Source of the DNA: Phoronis australis
Taxonomy: Eukaryota > Phoronida > Phoronidae
Assembly (NCBI GenBank): GCA_002633005.1
Contig: NMRA01000087.1
Location: 1-64,000 of the forward strand
DNA: 64,000 bases
Direction: 5' to 3'
Shown piece by piece: positions 14,101 through 29,100 of this stretch (its first letter is position 1; every line of letters starts with the position of its first letter). A program made the position numbers and the translations under genes. Under the pieces are notes generated by a model. That model was not told where the DNA came from. It ran no database searches and worked only from the letters and a program-made list of their open reading frames with translations.

Positions 14101-17100
14101 TCGCAAAATAAGGGCACGTTATGTATGACTGTTGCCTCAATGCACTGTATAATGATAATGTTCTTGAGTTGACCAGTGTTTGGTTGAACTCTGTAATAAT
14201 GCAAATGTTTAATATTAATCGAAAATGTGCTGCATGGACTTTGAATCCTACAATTATCTATAATTACAGATCTATACCAAATTACCATGGCATACGCTTA
14301 TTGGAAAAGTGGAAAGAAGAATCAGCTGGCGACCTTTGACCTGTTCTTCAGGAAGAACCCCTTTCATGGGGAGTTCACCCTGTTTGCTGGGCTTGAAGAG
14401 TGCCTGAAATTCCTTAAGTACTTTCACTTCTCCGACTGTGGTAGGTTACTCTCGTGTTTTTTGCGACGTCGTTTTGACGTTTTGGACCCCAAAATAAGAA
14501 TAAAAGTTATAACCACACCAGTATGCACATAGCACTTTAAATTACGAAACGTTTGAAAATTAAATACCAGGCTATGAACCTGGTCAATCCTAACTCATTT
14601 TTAACTAAAGGTGCACATAAAGGTTTCAGTACACACACACAAACACTCTCAAGATGAACATTTTGTACAAGTTTCAACTACTGATTCTGTTGCTACTTGA
14701 ACGGGAAATGGTCACAAGATGAGTGAAAATATTGACTGCTTTTGTATTCTATTTCCTGATCCAAATCGTGTCATAATAGTGGCAGACATGTCATCACTAA
14801 AAATCCTTATGGTGCAACAATAGTTGTGGCATGGAAAAATTAGGCCGCGCCAATAAAGTATTACTGGTGTAATCCGATGTCAATATTTTCTTATAGATAT
14901 GGTTTTTAACTGTATTTTTATCCATATAAATGTGAATAGTAAGTAAAACTCAAGGAAATTGAATTAACTTGGAAAATATGAGGTAACCCAATCTGTATTT
15001 TTACTATAATAACATCGAAAACGGTTACTTTCCTCTTTAAGCTGTGGTGATGTGATCACAATGGCTACTAAGATGGCTGTCAACTTCTGTAGGTAGGCAA
15101 GGAATACAGAACCTTGCCTTCAAATGTGCGAGTGGTCTAGCTGCTGTTAAAACTTCTTTATCATGCAAAGCAATATTTCCAAACTTCTCTTCTTTGCCAA
15201 AAAGCATTCATTGTTGCCTTATATGAAACCTATTTCTGAGCAGTTGGAAGGCACTGTGCTCACAACTTGGTCTAAGCACTTTCTGACCTAACCTGTTTAC
15301 GAGCTGTTGACATTGCTTGGTGCATCTCTCCATTTTTTTCTCAGAATGCGACATTGAAGTCGGTCCATTTCCTATAGTGTGCTTGCTAGTTTGCGTAGTT
15401 GCTTTCACTTGTTTTTGACTAATGTTTTCTTTCAAAACAACAAAACTTTGTTGAAAAGTTCTGTTTAAGAACTCAGTCACAGTTCCTGTGATTTAATCTC
15501 ATGTTTTTCACGGATGTCGAAAACAAGTCAACGACTTTACCATCTATGTTGGAATTTTGCTCCTCACACCTAATTTAGATGAATGAATCTTTTTAGTATC
15601 ATGCTCCTGTACTACAACTTATTACATTTTTGCTTATTGCAATATTTGAATATTTGTTCTATGAAATCTTGTGTTCAAGAAGGAATTATGTAGAGATTTT
15701 GGTAAGAACCGCACTAATTTGTTCTTGTACACCAACATCAGATATCAAACCCTCATTGTTGTTTTGACATTGATCATTTCTAACCATTTATTATGCATTG
15801 GTTTTCATTTTATTTTATTGATGACACTTTCAACAGTGTGATAATTCTAAATGCATGCAGTGCTGCTAAGATTTGATTGCGCATAATTAATACTTCAAAT
15901 GCCGTGCTAAGTACCCGTTAGGCATTCGTCATAATTACTTTGCGCATTTGTGAATGCCTGAGAGCAATTTGAATGCTTTCGCCGATGTATGTCTACCCAG
16001 GTAATAGTGTTGAAATATTGAAAAATCAATCAATTTCCTGTGAACCAAATTTTAGATTCACCAATACCATGTCAAATGTGATGTGTGTATTTACCACCTA
16101 ATTGGAGTCGAAATTTTAGATTGCTTAAACTTCTAGTGCATTGAGAATTTACTTTTATTCGTTACTGATGCATCTGAATCCCATGCGTTCTGCTTCACTG
16201 ATCACTAAAGGCTATCGATCCTTTGAAAAGAGGTGAGATTTCCTTCGCTTCCTGTATGATCCCGTAGAAATGGTGTCAGCCATTGATTTCAAAATAAACT
16301 CATTCGTACACGTGTGGCTAGCAATCTAAACGACCGTTGGAAGTAAATAGGTCAGTCAGTTATGTCAGCTGATCAAAAACGAGTAATTAATGTTTAAAAA
16401 TAAACCTGTCATAACCAACACAAGCTGCTCTTTATGGGTTGACTGTAATCAATATTTCCTAGGAGCCTTTAAAATGTAATGTCGGAATTAAACACGATAA
16501 AGCACTTTTCAAATTAAGAATGATTCAAGTTTGTTCTGAAGACATGTGAGAAGGAACTTTTCACAGTGTAAGATTGTGACAATATAAGCACAAAAAATCG
16601 AAGACCGTGACGCTGATAAAATCGCGCATTCAATGGATTGAATAGATCACAGGCCAATTTCGCAATCAGGATTTGTTTTCATAGACCTTTCATTTTCACA
16701 AGATTGTGCAACATTCAATTGAATTTTGTAAAAATTATTGATGGTGGATTTTATTGTTTTATTTTTGTAAGTGCTAATAAACACTAGCTTTTAATTTTTA
16801 CTTAGATATTAAATCATTCTGTTCAAATCATCTGTAAGCTGCTGCAGTTCAGTTGATTCATAATATATTGTTTTAACTGAACATAAGATATCACTGACTA
16901 GGCTATTGTCCCATTTCAAAACATCGTTTGTCATTAGATTTGGCTTTTCTCAAACTTTGAATTGCGTACTTCAGGTTGCTGGCTTTCACACACATGAAAT
17001 TATTTTTTTCTGTTCAGGTGTGAGGAAAATTTGTTGTTTTAGTTGTTTTTATATAGCTGGTCTGATCAACTTTTCTTATCATAGACATCGATTATTTAAG

Positions 17101-20100
17101 AACCATCCTGCCAAAACACACAGATGAGGATTTCTACACATAAAAATTTTTTTCTGTTCAGGTGTGAGGAAAATTTGTTATTGTATTTGTTTCTTTATAT
17201 ATCTGGTCTCATCAACTTTTCTTATTGTAGACATCGATTATCTAAGAACCATCTTGCCAAAACACACAGACGAGGATTTCTACACATACTTGCGCAATCT
17301 GAACGCTCACGATGTGGTCGTCTACGCTATCCCAGAGGGCACTGTCGTGTTTCCCAAAGTTCCGCTGATGAGATTCGAGGGACCCCTGCCATTGGTACAG
17401 ATTATTGAAACCACCATGTTGAATCTGGTCAACTATGCTAGGTATGTGAAGTAACATCTGCCAGGGCTTGTTTCATGAACTTGTGCTTGAACATTTCCTT
17501 ACAAGCAGGCCTGTTCATGAAATGACTGTTAATATTGGTCAGTTGATTATTTGCAATCATTTTACGACAGATTTCTTGTTTTTTTCATGAATAACAACTT
17601 AGTGTATTTTTAAAGAAAATTGAATTGTGCCTTTTATTTTTGTGAAATTTGTCTTCTAATATTTCTGAACGTGACAGAACTCTTATTTCGATTACCAAAA
17701 AGAACGTCGAAACCGTCACTGCCTTCAATGCTTCAGTGTTTATTGGGATTGGTAAACCCTAGAATAACAAATTAGAGAATGGCACATGTACGCATTGTCT
17801 GCGACTTTTTGATAATGGTGCATGTACGCATTGTCTGTCACGTGATTTGGTTACTGAAATAGAATCCTGCCGTGCTAAGGAATATTGTAAGACCGATTTT
17901 ATGAGAATAAAGTGGTCTAATTCAATTTTTGTTTTTTAAACAGCTGAACTGGGCGAAATGCACCTTCTTAGTGACTCTAACACGCAAACAGCCAGTAATA
18001 AAATGGGTTCCAGTGTAGGATTGAATGCTATGCATCTGTGGTATATTCAAGGGAATGCCACGAAATGGGTGTCAAAATGCATTTCTTGTGTGGTGCTTGT
18101 GGTCAAACTGTAGGTTGCAATATGGTATAGCTTTATCTAGTTTCTGTGACACCTGGTAGCACTGCAGAAGGTTGACAAAGTCAGCAGTGGCTGGCGAAAC
18201 AGTGCTTTAAATTCTCAAGGAAGTTCAGAAAGAATTGTGATTTTCCATGTCAACATGTAGTATAGAGTATACCTTTCTATTATGTCTGTTAGTTTTTGTT
18301 CTTTGTTAATCACTCATGTAGCATACTGAAGTCACTAGGCTTGTGGCTGTGCCTGATGTACTTGTTCCATAGATATTAAAATGGCTGGCAACCTCTGAAG
18401 TGTTACGCTTTGATTTGTATTCTGATTTTATTTTAAAGTAATTTTTATGTGCTTCAGTGATTTGATTATTTTACAGAAATTTTTTCTTTGTCTGGGAACG
18501 ACAAATCAATTTAAATTCTACACTAAGACAAATAGAATTTTATACCAGGAAACATGTTTGCACAATTAATGATTTCCCAGCTGTAGTCATCATGGAACAA
18601 ATGGTGGCTGACAACAGACTCTAACGCTGTTGAAACACTAAAATCAATTCATAACAGCGTGCTAACGAATAAAAGCAAAATGTCAGAATGATTCTCAGTG
18701 AATATAATATTCTTATTGATTTTCAAATTTTGTCTGCTCCTGGAATTGTGCTATGCGTGCTACATTTACTAAATATTTTGCAGTCTTGCGGCTACCAATG
18801 CGGCCCGGTTCCGGCTCGCTGCTGGACCCAACATCAAATTGCTGGAGTTTGGTTTGCGACGAGCCCAGGGTCCCGACGGTGGGTTGTCAGCCTCGCGATA
18901 CTGCTACTTAGGGGGTAAGGTGATACGCGTGATGTGTATTCATTCAGTCGCGTGAGGCCAGAATACGCAGGATTTTGTGAGGTTTCACCATGATGTACAA
19001 GAGGATAATGTAATTTCACTTGCCTTTATTCGCACGCTCTTGCTTTTTGAGTAAAGGCTGGGAAACTTAGGTAGCATGCCTGATATCACACATTTGCTGG
19101 ATTCACCACCACATCTCGGATTTGAAATTGGTGATTGTGACTTAACCTGAACTTTCATACTAATGCCAACGCGTCGGTAATAGTCCGATATAACATGCCC
19201 ATATTTTGAGAACCAGTTTAATGCCCATTATTCAGTAGAGAAAACTGGTTCTCAAAATGCGGGCATGTTGTATCTGGCTATTAAGCAATGTTTCAATGTA
19301 AACAGATTAGACGCTGGTGTAAACAGAGCAATAGATTTTAGATATGATGTTATCACATCATCATCTCGATGCAATTGTACAATGTCATGCACTTTGTCAA
19401 TCTGCAGAGACAACAGCCTAAGTACCCATAAATTTTACTATTGACATTTGGACAGGTTGTTGCAGACATAATGGTTTCAATCGGTGGCAAAATGAACTGC
19501 TTAAAGATAAGGCAGTGAATGGCAGTTTGTAGATATGGCGTGAAATGATCGCCCATATTTCTGTTATTTTGCAATGATGGTTTCTATCTTGCCACCTTGA
19601 GTTTAGACCTATGGTTGACATGGAACAAGATGATCAGGCACAACTTGCCCTTACCTCAGAAACGGTTGACAAAAGTTGTCACCATTGTCAGTTTGTTCCG
19701 TATCAGTTCTATTTGCACACATACTCGTTCCATGTCAGTGGCTCTGTGTCAGTTGCGTCGTGTCAACTAGTGTCCTGTAAATGCAACATAAGTCTAATCT
19801 GCTTCTTGTAGCCGTCTACATTAGTGTGGGGCACTAATTTCGGTAATTTCTCTGCTAGGTTTTGATGGTACGAGTAACGTGTTAGCTGGAAAACTGTACG
19901 ATATTCCCGTCAAAGGCACCCATGCCCACGCCTTCGTAACGTCGTACATAGGCCTGCCCAATCTCGACGTCAAGGTGAGCCTATGCTTTTTGTTTGACAA
20001 GTTTGCAGTGCCATTTCTGTTCCTGTTTGCACTGTTGTGAAATTTGGTCACAAGGATACGTATTAAAAAAGTTATGGAATGTTTCTTTGAATGGATGGCA

Positions 20101-23100
20101 CAAATTATTTTTAAGATCGAATGATTTTTTATTCTGAAGAACCATTTTGTAAAAAATTACTTAACAGTTGTAAGTTAAATGCTGTGTGTTTGTTTGCCAC
20201 TCTTTATATCAATGTGGGAGTGTATTGGTGATATGCTTCTTGTCTTGAGGTGCATGATGGAAATTTTTCTCTCTTAGCAATTGTCCATCTAAGGGCTGTT
20301 CCAGTAAGATCTGTAGGGAAGGGGGGGGGAAGGCACCTTTTTTTTCACACCCACCACCCATATTTTTCATATATTTCTTCAGCCCAACACCTGTAATTTT
20401 TTATAAGTTTGAAATGCAACCTCCCGTAATTTTTTGTGTTGTTCTTGTGGTTGACTGCACAGGCGCTTGAGTTTATCTGTTCCTTGATCGCCACTGACGT
20501 CATTCATTACTAAGAAAACATATGCGTCTTATATATGGTTATTACTAATTTAGCCATCGAGAAATTCAAGCGCCTGTGGTTGACTGGTGTTATGGGCATG
20601 CTGATGGGGAGATCAGAGGGAGTGAAAAAGTCCGAGCTTTTTGCAAGTTGCATTTTTGTTTTAGTTGTTGATTCTGTGCGGATTGTTTATAAAACATACT
20701 GAAATTACCCACCATCAAACATTTATGGCCCAATGAAACAACAAGGACCTGTAAATTTTTTTTTTTGAAGTACAACCACCAGTCATTTTGAATTTAAATC
20801 AAACGCAACCACTCATAAATTTTTATTTCATTTGCCTTCCCCCCACTCACGGATTTTACTGGAACAGCCCTAATCCAAGCTCACACAATGTTCATTCTGG
20901 CATGTTTTTGAAAGAACTGGCTGAAGTACCCATATGGGGAAAATTCCACGACAGATTAAATTACTCATTGACCTTTTTACGGATAGCGAAATTCAATACA
21001 TAACCCAGAGCGTAGATTTGTACGATACCTGTCGTCCTATCAGAATCCAGGAAGTGTTTGCCTACTTGATAAACAAAGAGCTTGATATTGGATAGATGCT
21101 ACGACTGTTTATTTATGGTAAACGGAATTTCTTGCTGCTTGAAGCGCTCTGTAGCTAGATAGAGATTGGCACTGTTCCTTTGGATGACTGGTATCCTACA
21201 TACAATGCTCTGTGAACACCTGTGTACCATATGCATTTAGCATGTGTTTTCATATAAAAATACAGATTAAAGTATGAATAGCACGCATGAATGAATAGTA
21301 CGCAAGAACGAATAGTACGCAAAAATGAATAGTAAACAACTACTCACTGGTTGCAAAAAACGTGAATCAGAACAGCTTAGTTGACTTGCTGATTTGTTAC
21401 TATTGTGGTATGTAAGACTTCCATCGGTGGATTTCGGGTTATTAGGCGTCTTTTATTTTCCTAAAAATTACATAATGAATGTTTGGTGACATTCACCCTA
21501 TAGTGTTAGAAAGCACTTCTCTGATTGGTTGATTATCCATACTGACTTTGGCTGAGACAAACATGGCAGTGGTACTGTCAAAATGGCTAAGAGTAGAATT
21601 GAGATTTATTTTTGGAGGCTGGAGGCAGAGATTATATCCTTTTTGACGTATTATTTTGAAAATGGCTCACTGCCACGCAGAATTGATCATCAATGGTTTA
21701 TGACAAGTTGTGCAAAACTTCTTTCGTGCACTCACGTGGTGGTAGTATCGACTACTTTGGCACGAAATTGTCTGGGGAAATGCATGTCAAACTCCCGCAT
21801 GCTGGTAACTACGGTGGAAGTGGACACGCGTTCAATCTTCAATCCACATCTTGACTGGTCCAGCTGCATATCAACGATTTCATCAGTAGTGTTCTGAGAA
21901 CCAGTTTTCTTCCATTGAATATTGGGCAGTAAACTAGTTCTCAAAATATTTGACCAGTTTTAGTGACTGGTACTTTTTTATCAACCAGCAGCCCCGTTTT
22001 GTTTTGGCAGCGTTTTGTGAACCCCGCGGTAGATAGGCCATAGAGGTCAATTCAAGGTCGTAGTCGTGTTTTTGAACTTGCATCATTTTGTGTGATATGC
22101 TGAGTATCATTATTGGTTCTACATCTCATTTCAATGGATAAAGTTGTTTGAAAGGTAAGAAACTGTAGAGGTACCAACTTAATACTCAGTGCCAATGACG
22201 TTCCTCTCAAAAGGCCACTTTTCAGAGTGCGAATTTTCAGAAAAGTATGCAAATCTAATATTATGTAAAACACTTCAAAGCAGTTAGGGTGGTGCACAGG
22301 TCTGTTTGTGTGTACACGGCATCTCACGCTATCCATAAAAAGGACTCGGTTGCTGGTGAAACAATGGTACCCTTTTTAAAATGAAAAGAATGTTAATGTT
22401 TGTGTTTGTCTGTTCCCTCTTCTAATACCTTTAAACCTGTTAGATGTTCATCGAAGCATAGAACTAATTTGTATTTTTCCTCTTAGCATTTTGGTGCCAA
22501 GGTAAATCAAACAACCCACCGGAAATCCTGTTTCACACCTGTCACTTCACCTGTGCTTTCATCTGTTGTTCCTCGCCATGTAACATTGCCCTGGTATTTC
22601 TCAATGTGCACTATGGCTTTCTGGTGTCACTTTGTGTGAAAATGGCTGTGTAAAAACTTCTCTCGTCACTTCGAAGCTTTTCTGGTCCTCAGACATTTTT
22701 GAGATTTACATTTTCAAAAATAGCATTTACGCTTATTAGGTTAGGCATTAAGTTATTCTCTAAGTGTGTTTAGATTTTCTAAAATTAATGTTGTCAGTTA
22801 AGAACCGTGTTGTTTTCAAATTTTAAATTGCGCAATATGACTAAAATTACCGTCTTATCGAGCGGCTCCTAAAACATTGATGATTCTTGTCATGTAGACA
22901 CGTGTTTACTGTGATTGCTAAAAATTGACAAAGCAAGAAATATTGGTTCTTCCAAGAAACTGTTTCTCGACAGAATGTGTTGTATCTCTTTGCCATTGTG
23001 TTGTAAGCCATTTTTGGAGTTATACTATGGGGAGTTGCCTTAAAGTTATGTTGACCAAGGACAATTTGCTTTGCTCGGCTAAAATGTGTTACAATGTATG

Positions 23101-26100
23101 ACCCTCACACTTCCTGGCCTCGCGCACACTTGCATCATCAAAAGTCTAATTGATTCAAAACTTGTTGAGTTTCTCTTCAGTTGTCACCCAATTTTTCTGA
23201 ATCATACATCACACCTAAGTGTTTATATTTTCATTTTTTCTTGGACATTTAAAAAGACCATATTGGAATTTTTGTGTTGTTTTATTCATACAAGTAGTAT
23301 CTTAACTGCATTCAATACTTGCTATCCAAAATAGAATAACTTGTATTGTTTTGTTTTTGTTCATGTATTAGCCTAGAAATCCATTCTGTAATCACTGAAG
23401 AAGTTTTTATCCAGTATAAATAATCTTTGCTATTATTACCACTACTACTACTCCATTTGTTCATTTTTTTGCGCATTTTCAAGTGACATAATTCTAATAT
23501 GAATGGTCATTTTCTGACCTAAATGCAAAATGGTTGCAAACACGTTTAATCTCTCCACTGAACCGCTATCCCAATGAGAAGTTTAGACATGTTTCTCTAC
23601 CTTGCACTGTTGCACTGGTAAGATTTCCCTTTGAATTCGTTGTGAAGCAATTTTTCAGTTCCACTTCTCGTTTTTTTCCTCGGAAGCTTTCTAGTTAGTA
23701 GTTATTCAAACACTCGTGTTGTACTATGTAGTGACTGTCACAACAACACAACTGTACGCTGAACAAAATACCATTCTGGCATTTTTACATATTTTCATTT
23801 TGCAAATATTTTCAAGATAAGAAAATTTTTCTTGTTAATCAGTTATATATTGCAGAAGATAGTTATATCTCAATGGAAATCTAGAAAATTGTGGATAACA
23901 ACTGAAATGGGTACATCTTTGTGGTGACTGTTTTGTGCTTATCGTTTCACTGTAGTTGCAATTTTGTCTCTTGCCAGACCCTGAAAAATAGTGACGGCTC
24001 CAAAGAAGTGGATTTTGTTGAACTTTGTCTGCAGAATCTTGAACAAGTCGCACCAGCACTTGGTATGTAATGAAAGCGCCGTGTGATTTTGTGGTCCAGG
24101 TTTATAGTAGGCTTTTGTATATTTGTGTGACCAGTAATAAATTGTGTTTACAGTCAACCACATGTTCTGATTCATGAAAAATGACTAAGAGTAAAGTCAG
24201 AAATTTGGTCTCATGCTGCACACCTGTTTCTGAAAAATTATTAAATCTCACTTGAACCAAGGAGCAAAGTCGGTAAGAATATGCAAACACAATCGCCAGT
24301 TTCCATGACTATTTCTAGACTGATGTGCTAATAACTACTTCACAAAACTTTTATTCAGCTACTGGGAAGTGGGAGCGTAGACCAAATTTCAGTCTTCATT
24401 CTTTAGTCATATTTCATGAAACTACCCTCAAGTATTTTGTTACTCGGTGGAATCGTCCACGTGTGTGATAATAACGAGGACGAGAAACACAAGGAAACGG
24501 ATTCAAATTTTGCATATGATTTGATATTTAAATCAAATGTTTATTTATTTGGAGTCTTGTTTGTTTGTGTGTCAAGTTTCCGTGTAAAGCATAGCCTGTC
24601 TATATCCTGATAATAAATACGTTTGATCTTAGTTTTGTTTAAGTGTAGTTGTGAAACAAATGCCAGAATGTGAGTGGAGAAATGAGTGGGTGAGCTGAGA
24701 TGTTGCTTTTGTCATCTTTTGTACAAGTTGCTTAGAAATAAATGTTTCGGCCAAATTGCTTAGTTACACGAGTTAGTGTTAAATGTTTCAGCTGAAATCT
24801 TTTTGTAGGAATTCTGAAGGAGGAGGCATCTGATGGTGAGCTGGCTGCATTCATATCGTATGCCGCAGCTTTCCCCGATGGCTTCCTGGCATTAGTTGAC
24901 ACTTATGATGTCATCAGGTACGAGACTGCTGTTGAAGCTTACCACCCAGAGATTGTCAGCATGATCTTAATCATATTTATGTGTGCAAGTTGTTGTGGCT
25001 TAAAATGTACTCTTTGGTTAAGGAGATTACTTTAAGATATCAAGCTAAGTTGACCTTTGGTCAGGGCTGCAGTCTGTAAATGCGCGACACTTGTGAAACA
25101 TTTATGGCAACAAATCCTCATTCAAGGAACTGAAACCTTGTATTTCCCCCCCAATTCAACATTGCAGTATGGCTGACCAGTCACTTCAGTTGTGCTCATT
25201 CTCCTTGTCGACTTTGCAAGGTCCCGATCTTACTTGCAAAACAGAAATGCTCGATTTTTACTCTACTGATTTTGTGCGGCCATGCATTATCTCACTTATT
25301 GTACATGTCTTTGAATAGTGTTCTACGGATTGCACTCATTTGTGAATTGCAGTCATTTTATTCATAAGCATTTTGAACTGCTGATACAAATTAAACATAT
25401 CTTAAAGTTTTGTGGTTTGTCTCTCGAAGAATATTTCGAAAATAGCAAGTCTAATTTTCAACCACTTAGTAAACTTCATGGAATTCTGAAGGCTCAAGGA
25501 AGTAAATGGTAATTGAGGGCTTAATGGCTTTCTGTATGAATATCAAGTTTTCCTTATTGTCTGAATTTATGCCTGGTTTGCATTTTCACAGTTTTTGCTG
25601 CTCTGAAAAAATAATCCACTGCTGGACCCATATTCAAATTTACAACTCCAAATCGTTTCTGACATTTTCTGTTTTACTACAAAGTTGACATAAGTGACAG
25701 TCTATAACTGTATGCTTGATTATGTTTCGGTCCAAGTTGGCGGGTGATGACCCCCTATACTTGAGCTACAATCACAAATTCAAGCTAGAGTTCAGACTTG
25801 GAACGTGTTGCTTTAAAGCTGGTGTCATCAGGTGTGAACTAAAATTAGACATTCATCTTTGTAAATGGTAATGTACTCCAGCACAGAATAATAGGACACT
25901 TATGTTAAGTTTGTGGCTGGAATGTTCTCGGGTAATGAATTTAATGGATTATCAAAAATGATAGAATTTTGCTTACTAGTACTGTCTGTGAATACCTTTT
26001 GAAAAAAGGAAAGAAGTCCGATTCCTTGAAATCTGTTTGTTTTTCATTATTGCGGAAAACCAGTATCACTAATTTACAAATAATCTTGGTTCGTTTCAAT

Positions 26101-29100
26101 CCAGGCTCCAACTGAATTCAAGAATAGTGTGAAAGTTTCATTTAGCCTCCTGGGGTAAAGAATCGTGTGACATCACAGCATCAGAAAGGAAAAGGTCCTG
26201 ATTAGGACTATGTCAAAATCTGAAAAAACTTAGATATCTCGACATACTGGGGGTATTGTAATTAAATTTTGAAAAATATTTTCTCTTTGGCAAAGCACCA
26301 GAGTGAAGTTTTTGCCATGATCTAGTATGTCTCAGCTTAACGTACTCATTACATTGCATTGTTTGCTATTAGGAGTGGAATCCCCAACTTTGTCGCTGTC
26401 AGCCTGGCCCTGGACAGTATCGGTTACAGAGCTGTGGGCATCCGACTGGACAGTGGGGACTTGTCTTATTTGTCTAATGAGGTCAGGAAGATATTTCAAA
26501 AAGTGGCCGAAACGTAAGTGCAACCGAACCTGGACTTGAGTCTAATCAATCATTTCACAATGTTTTTGTAGAGAGAACAGCAAGGTAGCCTGAAATTTTT
26601 GCTGTCTGTAAACAAGAACATTAAGCATTTTAACTGATTTTTTTTTGCAAACATTGTTGACTGTTGCTGCTGAACCCTCTTCGTTATTTGGGGCAGTTGC
26701 ATTTCGATCAGTCTAATAATGTTGAAGTTATTACAACAGTTAGGGTAATTAAGGCGACATACTTTTTGTTTAAGGGTGCACTTGTGACATGATCTTTGAC
26801 ATCGGGCAACGGACTTCCAGCTCACTTACAAAATTACGCAACTTGTTAATAGATAGGTTGCCAATGCCATGTGGACAGTGATACTTAGGGATAAAACAAA
26901 TTCTCTCCATTTGTTTGTCACAAGACAATGGTTGTTTCTTGAACAGGTTGTTGTATTTTACCCTTGAAGCTGAAAATCATCATGAAAGATGCAGTAATTC
27001 TCGACTTATTTCATACAAAAATAATTACCAAAATTNNNNNNNNNNNNNNNNNNNNNNNNNNNNNNNNNNNNNNNNNNNNNCCTTGTATTTCCCCCACAAT
27101 TCAACATTGCAGTATGGCTGATCAGTCACTTCAGTTGTGCTTATTCTCTTTGTCGACTTTAGCAAGGTCCCGATCTTACTTGCAAAACAGAAACGCTCGG
27201 GTTTTTACTACATTGATTTTGTGCGGCCATGCATTATCTCACTTATTTTACATGTCTTTGAATAGTGTTCTACGGATTGCACTCATTTGTAAATTGCAGT
27301 CATTTTATTCATAAGCATTTTGAACTGCTGATACAAATTAACCATATCTTAAAGTTTTGTGGTTTGTCTCTCGAAGAATATTTCGAAAGTAGCAAGTCTA
27401 ATTTTCAACCATTTAGTAAACTTCATGGAATTCTCAAAGCTCAAGGAAGTAAATGGTAATTGAGTGCTTAATGGCTTTCTGTATGAATATCAATTTTTCC
27501 TTATTGTCTGAATTTATGCCTGGTTTGCATTTTCACAGTTTTTGCTGCTCTGAAAAAATAATCCACTGCTGGACCCGTGTTCAGATTTACAACCCAAATC
27601 GTTTCTGACATTCTCTGTTTTACTACAAACTTGACATAAGTGACAGTCTATAATGGTATGCTTGATTACGTTTCGGTCCAAGTTGGCGGGTGATGACCCC
27701 TATACTTGAGCTACAAACACAAATTCAAGCTGGAGTTCAGACTTGGAACGTGTTGCTTTAATGCTGGTGTCATCAGGTGTGAACTAAAATTAGACATTCA
27801 TCTTTGTAAATGGTAATGTACTCGAGCACAGAATAATAGGATACTTATGTTAAGTTTGTGGCTGGAATGTTCTCGGGTAATAAATATAATGGATTACCAA
27901 AAATGATAGAATTTTGCTCACTAGTACTGAATAATTTATGTGAATACCTTTTGAAAAAAGGAAAGAAGTCTGATTCCTTGAAATCTCTTTGTTTTTCATT
28001 ATTGCGGAAAACCAGTATCACTAATTTACGAACAATCTTGGTTCGTTTCAATCCAGGCTCCAACTGAATTCAAGAATAGTGTGAAAGTTTCATTTAGCCT
28101 CCTGGGGTAAAGAATCGTGTGACATCACAGCATTAGAAAGGAAAAGGTCCTGATTAAGACTTGCACAGTTTATGTCAAAATCTGAAAAAGCTTAGATATC
28201 TCGACATACTGGGGGTATTGTAATTAAATTTTGAAAAATATTTTCTCTTTGGCAAAGCACCAGAGTGAAGTTTTTGCCATGATCTAGTTTGGCTCAACTT
28301 TACGTACTCATTACATTGCATTGTTTGCTATTAGGAGTGGAATCCCCAACTTTGTCGCTGTCAGCCTGGCCCTGGACAGTATTGGTTACAGAGCTGTGGG
28401 CATCCGACTGGACAGTGGGGACTTGTCTTATCTGTCTAATGAGGTCAGGAAGATATTTCAAAAAGTGGCCGAAACGTAAGTGCAACCGAACCTGGACTTG
28501 AGTCTAATCAATCATTTCACAATGTTTTTGTAGAGAGAACAGCAAGGTAGCCTGAAATTTTTGCTGTCTGTAAACAGGAACATTAAGCATTTTAACTGAT
28601 TTTTTTTGCAAACTTTGTTGACTGTTGCTGCTGAACCCTCTTCGTTATTTGGGGCAGTTGCATTTCGATCAGTCTAATAATGTTGAAGTTATTACAACAG
28701 TTAGGGTAATTAAGGCGACATACTTTTTGTTTAAGGGTGCACTTGTGACATGATCTTTGACATCGGGTAACGGACTTCCAGCTCACTTACAAAATTACGC
28801 AACTTGTTGATAGATAGGTAGCCAATGCCATGTGGACAGTGATACTTAGGGATAAAACAAATTCTCTCCATTTGTTTGTCACAAGACAATGGTTGTTTCT
28901 TGAACAGGTTGTTGTATTTTACCCTTGAAGCTGAAAATCATCATGAAAGATGCAGTAATTCTCGACTTATTTCATACAAAAATAATTACCAAAATTTCCA
29001 ATTTTGTAAGGCTCATTACCTTGTGATGGAAACTTCATCAAATATTGTTCTATGACATCTACACAGTACACAACAAGCTAAAGAACTAACGTTTTCTTAA

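Noticed and set aside
15208-15480. 90-codon minus-strand frame in NAPRT intron 2
   Set aside because: No recognisable motif and no support from neighbours.
25318-27459. A 64-codon frame present twice (25318 and 27265)
   Set aside because: Its presence in both copies only reflects the 1.9-kb duplication; no family or splice evidence.
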